DNA of 64,000 bases from CAVYVZ01 sp963772065 (lineage in GTDB: Bacteria; Acidobacteriota; Vicinamibacteria; Vicinamibacterales; UBA2999), in NCBI GenBank assembly GCA_963772065.1, contig CAVYVZ010000006.1, positions 186,001 through 250,000 of the forward strand, in the 5' to 3' direction. Under the pieces are notes generated by a model, which had not been told where the DNA came from, ran no database searches, and worked only from the letters and a program-made list of their open reading frames with translations. This document shows positions 54,998 to 63,223 of the stretch, piece by piece (the stretch's first letter is position 1; every line of letters begins with the position of its first letter). Both the position numbers and the translations under genes were made by a program.

Positions 54998-56181
54998 ACG
55001 TCAATCACCATGGCGATGCCCATGCCGCCGCCGATGCAGAGCGCGGCGACGCCTCGGCCACCGCCTCGCTGCCGCAGAGCGTAAATGAGCGTCGCGAGGA
55101 TCCGGGCGCCGCTCGCCCCGATTGGATGGCCGAGCGCAATCGCTCCGCCTCGAGTATTGACTTTCGCTGGATCGAGACCCAGCTCACGCGCCACGGCGAG
55201 GGACTGTGAGGCGAACGCCTCGTTCAGCTCGAACAGATCGATCTGCGAGGCGTCGAGCGAGGCCCGCTCCAGCGCCTTCCGAACCGCCGATACAGGGCCC
55301 ATGCCCATGATCGCGGGATCGACGCCGGTCGTCGCGAACGAGAGGATCCTGGCAAGCGGCGACCGCCCGAGCTGGTGAGCACGCTCGGCCGTCGCGACGA
55401 CAACGGCGGCAGCGCCATCATTGATTCCCGACGCATTGCCTGCCGTGACGCTCCCGTCCTTCTTGAACGCCGGCCGCAGCGCGGCGAGCTTCTCGACGGT
55501 GGACCCTGCGCGCGGATACTCGTCACGGTCGAAGATCGTCGGCGCCCCTTTCTTCTGTGGAATCTCGACGGGGACGATTTCATCCTTGAAGAGACCCTCC
55601 GCGATCGCGCGCTCCGCTCGACGCTGGCTCTCCGCGGCGAACGCGTCCTGATCCTCGCGGCTGATGTTGAAGCGCGCGACGATCTCCTCGGCGGTCACCC
55701 CCATATGGCAGCCGCCCATCGCGCAGGTGAGGCCTTCGGCGAGCATCGAGTCGATCGCCTCGGCGTGCCCCATGCGATATCCCCACCGCGCACCTGGCAG
55801 GATGTACGGCGCGTTGCTCATCGACTCGGTGCCGCCGGCAAGCACGATGTGCGTGTACCCCACACGGATCGCCTCGACCGCGTGCACGACGGCCTGCAGG
55901 CCGGAGCCGCACACGCGGTTCACCGTCTCGGCTGGCACCTCCTGCGGCACACCGGCTTTCAGCGCCGCCTGCCTGGCGACGTTCATCCCCGCCCCGGCCT
56001 GGAGCACGCACCCCATGATGACGTCGCCGAGATCCCGCGCCTCGACGCCGGCGCGCCTTACCGCCTCTCGGATCACCACGGCCCCGAGATCGGCGGCGCC
56101 GAGATCCTTGAGCGCCCCGCCGAACGATCCGATCGCGGTCCGGCACGCGCTGAGAATGACGGCTGGTTCGTAATCCGGCAT
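54994..56181 (-). CDS. Acetyl-CoA acetyltransferase (thiolase)
   Basis: A 395-residue thiolase. The acylated Cys is in ETVNRVCGSGLQAVV, the C-terminal active-site residues are in AIALGHPIGASGARIL and AALCIGGGMGIAMVI, and the NEAF motif is in FELNEAFASQSL. It condenses or splits acetoacetyl-CoA. Directly downstream of scoB (one-base overlap), it completes acetoacetate use: activation by ScoAB, then thiolysis to two acetyl-CoA. Confidence 0.95.
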   Translation of the reverse strand: MPDYEPAVILSACRTAIGSFGGALKDLGAADLGAVVIREAVRRAGVEARDLGDVIMGCVLQAGAGMNVARQAALKAGVPQEVPAETVNRVCGSGLQAVVHAVEAIRVGYTHIVLAGGTESMSNAPYILPGARWGYRMGHAEAIDSMLAEGLTCAMGGCHMGVTAEEIVARFNISREDQDAFAAESQRRAERAIAEGLFKDEIVPVEIPQKKGAPTIFDRDEYPRAGSTVEKLAALRPAFKKDGSVTAGNASGINDGAAAVVVATAERAHQLGRSPLARILSFATTGVDPAIMGMGPVSAVRKALERASLDASQIDLFELNEAFASQSLAVARELGLDPAKVNTRGGAIALGHPIGASGARILATLIYALRQRGGGRGVAALCIGGGMGIAMVIDV

Positions 56182-56828
56182 CAGAATCTACCCGGTTGTC
56201 CGTCGAGATGAAGCACCGCGCCGGTTGCCTGACGAACGGCGTCCTCCGTAACGTCCGCGGCAACCTCGCGCAGGATCAGACCGCGCGGCGTGACCTCGAT
56301 GACCGCCATCTCCGTCACGATCAGGTGCACCACCTGCACGCCGGTCAGCGGCAGCGTGCACGACGTGAGAATCTTGTGGCCGCCCTCTTTCGTGGTGTGC
56401 TCCATCGCAATGATGACCCGGCGAGCGCCAGCCACGAGGTCCATCGCACCGCCCATGCCCTTGACCATCTTGCCGGGAATCATCCAGTTCGCCAGGTTGC
56501 CCTGCTCGTCGACCTCGAGCGCGCCGAGCACGGTGACGTCGATGTGACCGCCGCGCACCATGGCAAACGAGTCGGCGCTGTTGAAGTACGAGCACCCGGC
56601 GAGCTCGGTGACGGTCTCTTTGCCGGCGTTGATGAGATCGGGATCCACGGCGTCTTCGCCCGGATAGGGACCAACGCCGAGCATGCCGTTCTCCGAGTGC
56701 AGCGTGATGTCGACGCCCGGCGGCACGAAGTTCGCCACGAGCGTCGGCATGCCGATGCCGAGGTTGACGTAGTCTCCGTCGCGAAGCTCCTGCGCCACGC
56801 GCCGGACGATCCGCTCCCGTTTATCCAC
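56181..56828 (-). CDS. scoB: 3-oxoacid CoA-transferase subunit B
   Basis: A 215-residue CoA-transferase beta subunit. It begins with RIVRRVAQELRDGDYVNLGIGMPTL and has the catalytic Glu in HSENGMLGVGPYP. GAMDLVAGARRVIIAMEHT is also typical. It transfers CoA from succinyl-CoA to acetoacetate together with subunit A. It overlaps scoA by eight bases. Confidence 0.95.
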   Translation of the reverse strand: MDKRERIVRRVAQELRDGDYVNLGIGMPTLVANFVPPGVDITLHSENGMLGVGPYPGEDAVDPDLINAGKETVTELAGCSYFNSADSFAMVRGGHIDVTVLGALEVDEQGNLANWMIPGKMVKGMGGAMDLVAGARRVIIAMEHTTKEGGHKILTSCTLPLTGVQVVHLIVTEMAVIEVTPRGLILREVAADVTEDAVRQATGAVLHLDGQPGRF

Positions 56829-57516
56829 GGCGCACCGTCCGCTTCTCGATGCGCTTCTCGTAGTTCGTTCCCCGAAGGACGTGCTTCACGAAAATGCCGG
56901 GCGTGATGATCGCGTCCGGATCGAGATGGCCGGGCTCGACGAGCTGCTCCACCTCGGCGATCGTCACGCGCGCGGCCGTCGCCATGATCGGATTGAAGTT
57001 CCGCGCGGTCTTGCGATACACGAGGTTGCCGAGTCGATCGCCTCGCCAGGCTTTGACGAACGCGAAGTCGGCGTGAAGCGGCATCTCGAGCACGAAGTGT
57101 TTGCCGCCGATCTGTCTCGTCTCCTTCCCTTCGGCGACGAGCGTCCCGTAGCCGGTCGGCGTGAAGAAGCCCCCGATGCCGGCGCCGGCGGCGCGGATGC
57201 GCTCCGAGAACGTGCCCTGGGGCACCAGCTCCACCTCGATCTCGCGCGCGAGGGCCTGGCGCTCGAACTCCTTGTTCTCGCCGACGTAGGTGCCGATGAC
57301 CTTTCGAATCTGGCGCGCCTTGAGCAGCATTCCCGCGCCGAACTCATCGACGCCGGCGTTGTTGCTGATGAGGGTGAGGTTGCGGGTGCCGCGTGCGTGG
57401 AGGGCTCGAATCAGGTTTTCGGGAATGCCGCAGAGGCCGAAGCCTCCCATCATGATGCTCGCGCCGTCGGGAATCATCTCGACGGCTTCTGCCGCACTCG
57501 GCAGCACCTTGTTCAT
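56821..57516 (-). CDS. scoA: 3-oxoacid CoA-transferase subunit A
   Basis: A 231-residue alpha subunit: MMGGFGLCGIPENLIRAL, TLISNNAGVDEFGAGML, GGFFTPTGYGT and HADFAFVKAWRGDRLGNLVYR. It is the first gene of the scoA-scoB-thiolase-JAMM-Omp85 series. It lies seven bases from the tyrA stop, so it may be read through from the aromatic amino-acid operon or have its own promoter inside tyrA. Confidence 0.95.
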   Translation of the reverse strand: MNKVLPSAAEAVEMIPDGASIMMGGFGLCGIPENLIRALHARGTRNLTLISNNAGVDEFGAGMLLKARQIRKVIGTYVGENKEFERQALAREIEVELVPQGTFSERIRAAGAGIGGFFTPTGYGTLVAEGKETRQIGGKHFVLEMPLHADFAFVKAWRGDRLGNLVYRKTARNFNPIMATAARVTIAEVEQLVEPGHLDPDAIITPGIFVKHVLRGTNYEKRIEKRTVRRG

Positions 57517-57523
57517 GGAGCGA

Positions 57524-58423
57524 TTATAGTTCGCGCCCTTCCATCAGCTTGGCGCGATAGCGGGCGGCGTCCGCGAAGATGCGCTCGATGGCCTCGCCCT
57601 CCTCGAGATCGTCGCGCAGCTCCGTCAGCCGCGCGATCAACGCGTCGAGCGCGCGGCGGATCTGATCCGCGTTCGTGGCGCCGATGTCCTGCCAGATGCC
57701 CGCCGGACTTGCCGCGAGCCTCGTCGTATCCACGAGCCCGCGCCCGGCGAGCGTGAGCGCATCGCTCGTCGCATCGCCGATGGCCGCCATGAGCGCGCTC
57801 GCGGTGAGCTGCGGCAGGTGGCTCAGAAAGGCGAGCACGCGGTCGTGCTCCGACGCATCCATCGTCTTCGGCATCGCGCCGAGCGCCGCGACAAAGGCAA
57901 ACAGCTTTTCGAGCGCGTCGCTGGAGGTGCCGGTATGGGGAGTGAAAATCCACGGGCGTCCCTTGAACAGTTCCGGACGCGCAGCCTCGAAGCCTCCCCG
58001 GGCGGCTCCGCCCATCGGATGGCCGCCGACGAACGTCAATCGGGATGGGAGGGCGCGCGCCGCCTCGACGATCGCGCGCTTCGTGCTCCCGACGTCCGTG
58101 ATCACGGCTGCCTGCCCCACGTGCTCGTCGATGGTCGCCAGGAGCTTGAGGTTCTGCCGCACCGGAGCGGCAAGGATGACCAGATCGGCTTCGGCAATGA
58201 CGTACGGTTCGTCGGCAGCCACGTCGATGGCGTGCCTCACCATCGCCTGCTCGAGAACGTCTTTGCTGTCGACGCCGATGACGAGCCCCTTCGGCCAGAT
58301 CTGCCGCGCCGCCAGCGCGATCGACCCGCCAATCAGCCCGAGGCCAAGGATGGCGATCTTCTCGAAGATCGGCGGCTGGCCCGCATCACGCGGCTGTACG
58401 ACAGGAAGCCTTACCTCGCCCAT
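57524..58423 (-). CDS. tyrA: Prephenate dehydrogenase
   Basis: A 299-residue NAD-dependent enzyme. It has the Rossmann loop KIAILGLGLIGGSIALAAR, DVGSTKRAIVEAA, the prephenate-site FVGGHPMGGAARGGFE, and HDRVLAFLSHLPQLTASALM. It oxidises prephenate to 4-hydroxyphenylpyruvate for tyrosine. The ATG at 58423 overlaps the aroF stop by 13 bases. The aminotransferase at 30.7-31.9 kb could complete tyrosine synthesis. Confidence 0.94.
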   Translation of the reverse strand: MGEVRLPVVQPRDAGQPPIFEKIAILGLGLIGGSIALAARQIWPKGLVIGVDSKDVLEQAMVRHAIDVAADEPYVIAEADLVILAAPVRQNLKLLATIDEHVGQAAVITDVGSTKRAIVEAARALPSRLTFVGGHPMGGAARGGFEAARPELFKGRPWIFTPHTGTSSDALEKLFAFVAALGAMPKTMDASEHDRVLAFLSHLPQLTASALMAAIGDATSDALTLAGRGLVDTTRLAASPAGIWQDIGATNADQIRRALDALIARLTELRDDLEEGEAIERIFADAARYRAKLMEGREL

Positions 58424-59457
58424 CCGCGGCGCGCCATGGGCTCGAGGCAGATGCTCCGACCGATCGCCGGCGCGATGATCCGCAGCTCCGCCATGAGACG
58501 GTCGAACTGCGACGGGAGCAGCGACTGGGCGCCGTCGCTCAGCGCGCGGTCGGGATCGTTGTGCACCTCGACGATCAGGCCATCGGCGCCGGCCGCAACG
58601 GCCGCGCGTGCCAGCTGCGCCACCATGTCCCGTCGTCCTGCGCCGTGGCTTGGATCCGCGACGACCGGCAGGTGGCTGAGCTTCTTGACGACGGCGATGG
58701 CTGAGATGTCGAAAGTGTTGCGTGTCGCGGTCTCGAAGGTTCGAATGCCGCGCTCGCAGAGGATCACACCCGTGTTGCCGCCCGACAGCACATACTCGGC
58801 CGACATCAGCCACTCCTCGATCGTGGCGGACAGACCGCGCTTGAGGAGCACAGGCTTTTTCTGATGCCCGAGCTCGCGCAGCAGCGTGAAGTTCTGCATG
58901 TTGCGCGCGCCGACCTGGAAGATGTCGCAGTACTTCGCGATGAGATCGATCTGGCTGATGTCCATGACCTCGGAGATCAGCTTCAGGTTGTGGGTGTTGG
59001 CCGCCGACCGGAGCAGCCGCAGCCCTTCCTCACCGAGACCCTGGAAGCTGTACGGCGAGCTGCGCGGCTTGAATGCGCCGCCGCGGAGCACCTTGGCGCC
59101 GGCGCGCTTGACCGCCGCCGCCGTGGCGTGAACCTGCGCCTCGTTCTCCGCGGAGCAGGGACCGGCCATCACGATCACCTCGTCGCCGCCGATGCGCACG
59201 TCATCGACGGTGACGACGGTGTCGTCGGGCTTGAATGTGCGGCTGGCGAGCTTGTACGGCTCGGTGATGCGGAGCACCTCGGCGACGCCGTCGAGGATCT
59301 CGATCATCTCCTTCTCGACCCTGCCGGTGCCCACGACGCCAAGGACGGTGCGCGTGGCGCCGGACGACCGGTGCACGTCCATGCCGTATTCCACGAGCCG
59401 CGCGATGACGGCGTCAATCTGCGCCTCGGTGGCCCGTTCCTTCATGACGACAACCAT
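58411..59457 (-). CDS. aroF: 3-deoxy-7-phosphoheptulonate (DAHP) synthase, AroF/AroG-beta type with ferredoxin-like N-terminal domain
   Basis: A 348-residue protein. Residues 1-70 (MVVVMKERATEAQIDAVIARL ... TGRVEKEMIEIL) form the ferredoxin-like regulatory domain seen in the Thermotoga-type enzyme. The barrel has VMAGPCSAENEAQV, GGAFKPRSSPYSFQGLG, VGARNMQNFTLL, PVVADPSHGAGRR. It commits carbon to the shikimate pathway and is probably feedback-controlled by aromatic amino acids through the N-terminal domain. The ATG at 59457 is preferred because GGGAG lies six bases upstream; an in-frame ATG at 59481 is possible. Confidence 0.95.
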   Translation of the reverse strand: MVVVMKERATEAQIDAVIARLVEYGMDVHRSSGATRTVLGVVGTGRVEKEMIEILDGVAEVLRITEPYKLASRTFKPDDTVVTVDDVRIGGDEVIVMAGPCSAENEAQVHATAAAVKRAGAKVLRGGAFKPRSSPYSFQGLGEEGLRLLRSAANTHNLKLISEVMDISQIDLIAKYCDIFQVGARNMQNFTLLRELGHQKKPVLLKRGLSATIEEWLMSAEYVLSGGNTGVILCERGIRTFETATRNTFDISAIAVVKKLSHLPVVADPSHGAGRRDMVAQLARAAVAAGADGLIVEVHNDPDRALSDGAQSLLPSQFDRLMAELRIIAPAIGRSICLEPMARRGWAR

Positions 59458-59472
59458 GGCTGTCTCCCGTAC

Positions 59473-59522
59473 GGCGCCCATTACGGGGCGCCCTCCTGAT
59501 TTGGCGGGCCTAAAGGCCCGCC
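59473..59522 (-). promoter_or_regulatory. Two consecutive hairpins between aroQ and aroF
   Basis: A perfect 8-bp stem with a 4-base loop, GGCGGGCC-TAAA-GGCCCGCC (59503-59522), begins at the base next to the aroQ stop codon. A second stem uses GGCGCC at 59473-59478 and 59487-59492. The first has the look of a dispersed REP-type palindrome. On the transcript they sit just before the aroF ribosome-binding site and could dampen read-through or shield mRNA ends. No T-run follows. Confidence 0.75.
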
Positions 59523-59816
59523 CTACACTGTGTCGGTTCCCGTCGCCGCGATACGTTCCGCCCGCCGTGCTTCGTCGATGATGCGCTCGAAAATCCTCAC
59601 GACGGCCTCGGCCTCGAGCGGCCCTGCGAGATTCGTCGCCGCCTTCCTCACCTGCTCCAGCACCTGTTTCTCCCGCTCCGGCTGATAGATCGGCAACCCC
59701 GCCTCGTGCTTGAGGCGTCCGATCTCCAGCGCGCACGCGACACGGACGTTCAGCAGTCTCACCAGCTGATCGTCGATGACGTCGATCCGGTGTCGCAGCT
59801 CGTCGATCTCGGTCAC
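59523..59816 (-). CDS. aroQ: Chorismate mutase, AroQ type
   Basis: A 97-residue all-helical protein: IDELRHRIDVIDDQLVRLLNVRVACALEIGRLKHE with the catalytic Arg and Lys positions, then PIYQPEREKQVLEQV. It converts chorismate to prephenate, the substrate of tyrA in the same operon. The GTG at 59816 overlaps the trpA stop (GTGA); a slightly longer start at 59828 is possible. Confidence 0.93.
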   Translation of the reverse strand: MTEIDELRHRIDVIDDQLVRLLNVRVACALEIGRLKHEAGLPIYQPEREKQVLEQVRKAATNLAGPLEAEAVVRIFERIIDEARRAERIAATGTDTV

Positions 59817-60613
59817 GACTTCAGCCACCGCACGTACTCCTCGACACGGGTTGTGAGATCGGGCGTCGCGTGATCGGAGGCTGCGCCCGCTTCTTCGATC
59901 ACCTTCACCAGCGCGCTGCCGACGACGGCCGCGTCCGCCCACGTGCCGACCTCGCGCACGTGCTCGGGGCGGGAGATGCCGAAGCCGAGCGCCACCGGCA
60001 GATCGCTGGCCGCGCGCACTCGCTGGACCATCTCGCGCGCTCCGTCCGCAATTCGATCGTTCGCGCCCGTTACGCCGAGCCGCGAGATGGCGTAGAGAAA
60101 CCCGCTCCCCAGCGCTGCCGCGGTGCGCAGGCGTTCGTCCGTTGTCGTCGGGCTGAGCAGGAAAATTGTATCAATGCCGCGATCGGCCAGGGTACCGCGG
60201 AAATCGCCCGCTTCCTCGATTGGCAGATCGAGGACCAGCACGCCGTCCACGCCAGCGGCAGCGGCTTCGTCGGCGAAGGTTTCGGCGCCCATGCGCAGAA
60301 TCGGGTTCGCGTAGCTGAAGATCACGATCGGAGCGGCGATGTCCTTGCGCACCCTGGCGACCATATCGAGGACGCGTGGAAGTGTGCTCCCGGCCGCGAG
60401 CGCGCGCTCGGTCGCCCGCTGAATCACGGGACCGTCGGCGAGTGGGTCGGAGAATGGCACCCCCACTTCCAGGACGTCGGCTCCCGCGCGGTCGAGCGCG
60501 CGCAGAATCGCCTCGGATCGCGGCAGGTCCGGATCGCCTGCGGTGACATAGGTGACCAGGCCGGGATGGCCGTTGGACCGGATGCGTGAAAACGCGGCGC
60601 CGAGCCGGCTCAC
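59813..60613 (-). CDS. trpA: Tryptophan synthase alpha subunit
   Basis: A 266-residue TIM barrel: LVTYVTAGDPDLPRSEAIL, the catalytic Glu and Asp in VLEVGVPFSDPLADGPVIQ, IFLLSPTTTDERL and VALGFGISRPEHV. It splits indole-3-glycerol phosphate to indole, passed to TrpB. The GTG start overlaps the trpB stop by four bases. Confidence 0.96.
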   Translation of the reverse strand: MSRLGAAFSRIRSNGHPGLVTYVTAGDPDLPRSEAILRALDRAGADVLEVGVPFSDPLADGPVIQRATERALAAGSTLPRVLDMVARVRKDIAAPIVIFSYANPILRMGAETFADEAAAAGVDGVLVLDLPIEEAGDFRGTLADRGIDTIFLLSPTTTDERLRTAAALGSGFLYAISRLGVTGANDRIADGAREMVQRVRAASDLPVALGFGISRPEHVREVGTWADAAVVGSALVKVIEEAGAASDHATPDLTTRVEEYVRWLKS

Positions 60614-61822
60614 GCCGCACCTCCGGCGATGCTCTGGAGGTCCTTGTCGCCGCGGCCCGACAAGTTGATCAGGATCACCGTGCCGTCGGGCGCATCGCGT
60701 GCGAGGGTGATCGCATGCGCGACGGCATGCGCCGACTCGAGCGCCGGGATGATGCCCTCGAGGCGCGCGAGCGTGCGGCAGGCTTCGACGGCCTCGGCGT
60801 CGCCGACGTACGCATACTCGGCCCGCCCGAGGTCCCGCAGCCAGGCGTGCTCCGGGCCGACGGCCGCGTAGTCGAGGCCAGCGGAGATCGAATGCGTGAG
60901 CTCGATGTTGCCCACGGCGTCCTGCAACACGAACGTGCGCGTCCCCTGGAGCACGCCGGCGCTGCCGCCGGCAAAGCGGGCCGCGTGGCGGCCGGGCGCG
61001 ATTCGCTCGCCGCCCGCTTCGACACCGACCAGTCGAACGTCGCGGTCTTCCATGAAGGCGTCGAAGATGCCGATGGCATTGCTGCCGCCGCCGACACACG
61101 CGACGATCATGTGCGGCAGCCGTCCAGCCTGTTCCAGGATCTGGCGGCGGGCCTCGCGGCCGATCACGGCCTGAAACTCACGGACCATCAGCGGGTACGG
61201 ATGCGGACCGAGCACCGACCCGAGCACGTAGCTCGTGTCGTGGACGTTGGTCACCCAGTCGCGCATCGCTTCGTTGATCGCGTCCTTGAGCGTGCGGCTC
61301 CCGGCATCCACGCGCCGGACGGTGGCGCCGAGCAGCTCCATGCGGAGCACGTTCAAGGCTTGCCGCCGCATGTCCTCCGCTCCCATGTAGACGAGGCACT
61401 CGAGGCCGAGCAACGCGCAGGCGGTCGCCGTCGCGACGCCGTGCTGCCCCGCGCCCGTCTCCGCCACGACGCGGCGCTTTCCCATCTGCCGCGCCAGCAG
61501 CGCCTGCCCGAGCGCGTTGTTGATCTTGTGCGCTCCCGTGTGCGTGAGATCCTCGCGCTTGAGGAAGATGCGAGTCCGTCCGCCTGCGTGCGCCGCGAGA
61601 CGGGCGGTCTCGTACACAGGCGTCGGGCGTCCCACGTAGTGCGCGAGCAGCCGGTCGAGCTCGGCGATGAACGAGGCATCTCCACGCGCGCACAGATAGG
61701 CCCTCGTCAGCTCTTCGACCGGGGCCACAAGGGTCTCGGGCACGAACCGCCCGCCGTACTCGCCGAAGTAGCCCCTGGCATCAGGGTCGCGCCGGCCGAA
61801 GACCGGTCGAATCAGTGACCAT
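60610..61822 (-). CDS. trpB: Tryptophan synthase beta subunit (apparent +1 frameshift near the start)
   Basis: About 403 residues after correction. It has GYFGEYGGRFVPETL, the PLP-Lys motif THTGAHKINNALGQ, AETGAGQHGVATA and VACVGGGSNAIG. The main frame has no ATG, GTG or TTG near the expected start. An ATG at 61822, overlapping the trpF stop, begins MVTDST in another frame. Removing one base of ACCGGT (61802-61807) gives MVTDSTVFGRRDPDARG, a normal TrpB N terminus. The alternative is a CTG or ATT start in the main frame. It condenses indole with serine to tryptophan. Confidence 0.92.
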
Positions 61823-62432
61823 CGACATCCGCCCGGGCGCGTTCGAGGAACCGCGCCACCTTTTCGAAGTTCTTCACGCCGGGCGCCTCCTCGACGCCGG
61901 ATGACACGTCCACGCCGTAGGGCCGTACGGTTGCAATCGCGTCCCGCACGTTGTCGGGTGTCAGGCCGCCTGCCAGCACCACGCGCCGGCTCCGCGCCAC
62001 CGCCGCCGCCCGTGTCCAATCAATCGGCTGTCCCGTGCCGCCGCGCCGCACGGGATCGTGCGCGTCGAGCACGATCGTGGTGTCGAGCGGCCACGACGAC
62101 AGCGTGCCGTTCGACGCGGCGGACAGCGACAGCGCGCGCCAGACAGGCCATTCAAGCGTCGCCGCGTACTCCGGCGGCTCGTCGCCGTGGAGCTGAATCG
62201 TCGCGATGCCGGCTGTCGCTGCGATGCGCGCGACCTCGTCGGCAGCCTGGTTCACGAACACGCCGACGGCCGTCACCGTCGGTGGCAGCTCGCGGACGAT
62301 CGCCGCCGCGCCATCCGGCGCGATGCAGCGAGGGCTGGCCGGCCAGAACACGAACCCGAGGGCGCTTGCCCCGTGCTGCACGGCATGGAGCGCATCGGCC
62401 AGCCGAGTGATTCCGCAGACCTTGACGATCAC
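61812..62432 (-). CDS. trpF: Phosphoribosylanthranilate isomerase
   Basis: A 206-residue barrel with VKVCGITRLADALHAVQHGA, LGFVFWPASPRCI, IQLHGDEPPEY, LDAHDP, and the C-terminal phosphate site VLAGGLTPDNV and GVDVSSGVEEAPGVKN. The catalytic Cys and Asp positions are intact. It overlaps trpC by four bases. Confidence 0.95.
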   Translation of the reverse strand: MIVKVCGITRLADALHAVQHGASALGFVFWPASPRCIAPDGAAAIVRELPPTVTAVGVFVNQAADEVARIAATAGIATIQLHGDEPPEYAATLEWPVWRALSLSAASNGTLSSWPLDTTIVLDAHDPVRRGGTGQPIDWTRAAAVARSRRVVLAGGLTPDNVRDAIATVRPYGVDVSSGVEEAPGVKNFEKVARFLERARADVDGH

Positions 62433-63223
62433 GCGGGCACTCCAATCAACTCGCCGATCGCGCGCGCCGGGTCGGGATCGAGCATGAAGCGCTCGCCGAT
62501 CAGAAACGCGTGGTATCCGTCGCCACGCAGGCGCTCCAGATCCGCTCGCGACTGGAGGCCGCTCTCGCTGACCGCCACGATGTCTCGAGGAATCAGTCGA
62601 GCCAGACGATGCGACGCCTCGACGTCGACGGCGAGCGTGCGCAGGTTGCGATTGTTCACCCCGATGAGCCGCGCGCCGGTATCCACGGCACGGCGCACTT
62701 CGACCTCGTCATGCACCTCGACGAGCGCCGCGAGGCCGAGGTCTCCGGCCCGTTCGTGGAGGAACGTCAGATCGGCCTGCCCCAAGGCGGCGACGATCAG
62801 CAGGATCGCGTCGGCGCCGCCAGCTCGTGCCTCATGAAGCTGGTATTCGTCGACGATGAAGTCTTTTCGTAGGATTGGCAGCCGCACCGTGCGCCGCACC
62901 GCCGCCAGATGATCGAGCGATCCATCGAAGAAAGTCGGTTCGGTGAGGACGGAGATCGCCGCCGCCCCTCCCCGCTCATAGGCGGCTGCGAGCGCGGCCG
63001 GGTCATAGCTGGCGGCCAGCACGCCCTTCGACGGCGACCGTCGCTTGCATTCCGCGATGACGTTCACACGTGCGGTCTGGCGCAAGGCGTCTTCGAACGC
63101 GTCGCCGCGCGGCGCGGTCTCCTCGGCACGTCGCGCCAGCGCGTCGAGGGATTCGCCGCTGCGCCGGGTCTCGACGATTCGGCGCGTCCCCTCCACGATG
63201 GCGCGCAGCAGGTCGGGGATCAT
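62429..63223 (-). CDS. trpC: Indole-3-glycerol-phosphate synthase
   Basis: A 264-residue barrel. It has VIAECKRRSPSKGVL, ISVLTEPTFFDGSLDHL, PILRKDFIVDEYQLHEARAGGADAILLI, LVEVHDEVEV, IGVNNRNLRTL and VAVSESGLQ. It closes the indole ring in tryptophan synthesis. It overlaps trpD by four bases. Confidence 0.96.
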   Translation of the reverse strand: MIPDLLRAIVEGTRRIVETRRSGESLDALARRAEETAPRGDAFEDALRQTARVNVIAECKRRSPSKGVLAASYDPAALAAAYERGGAAAISVLTEPTFFDGSLDHLAAVRRTVRLPILRKDFIVDEYQLHEARAGGADAILLIVAALGQADLTFLHERAGDLGLAALVEVHDEVEVRRAVDTGARLIGVNNRNLRTLAVDVEASHRLARLIPRDIVAVSESGLQSRADLERLRGDGYHAFLIGERFMLDPDPARAIGELIGVPA

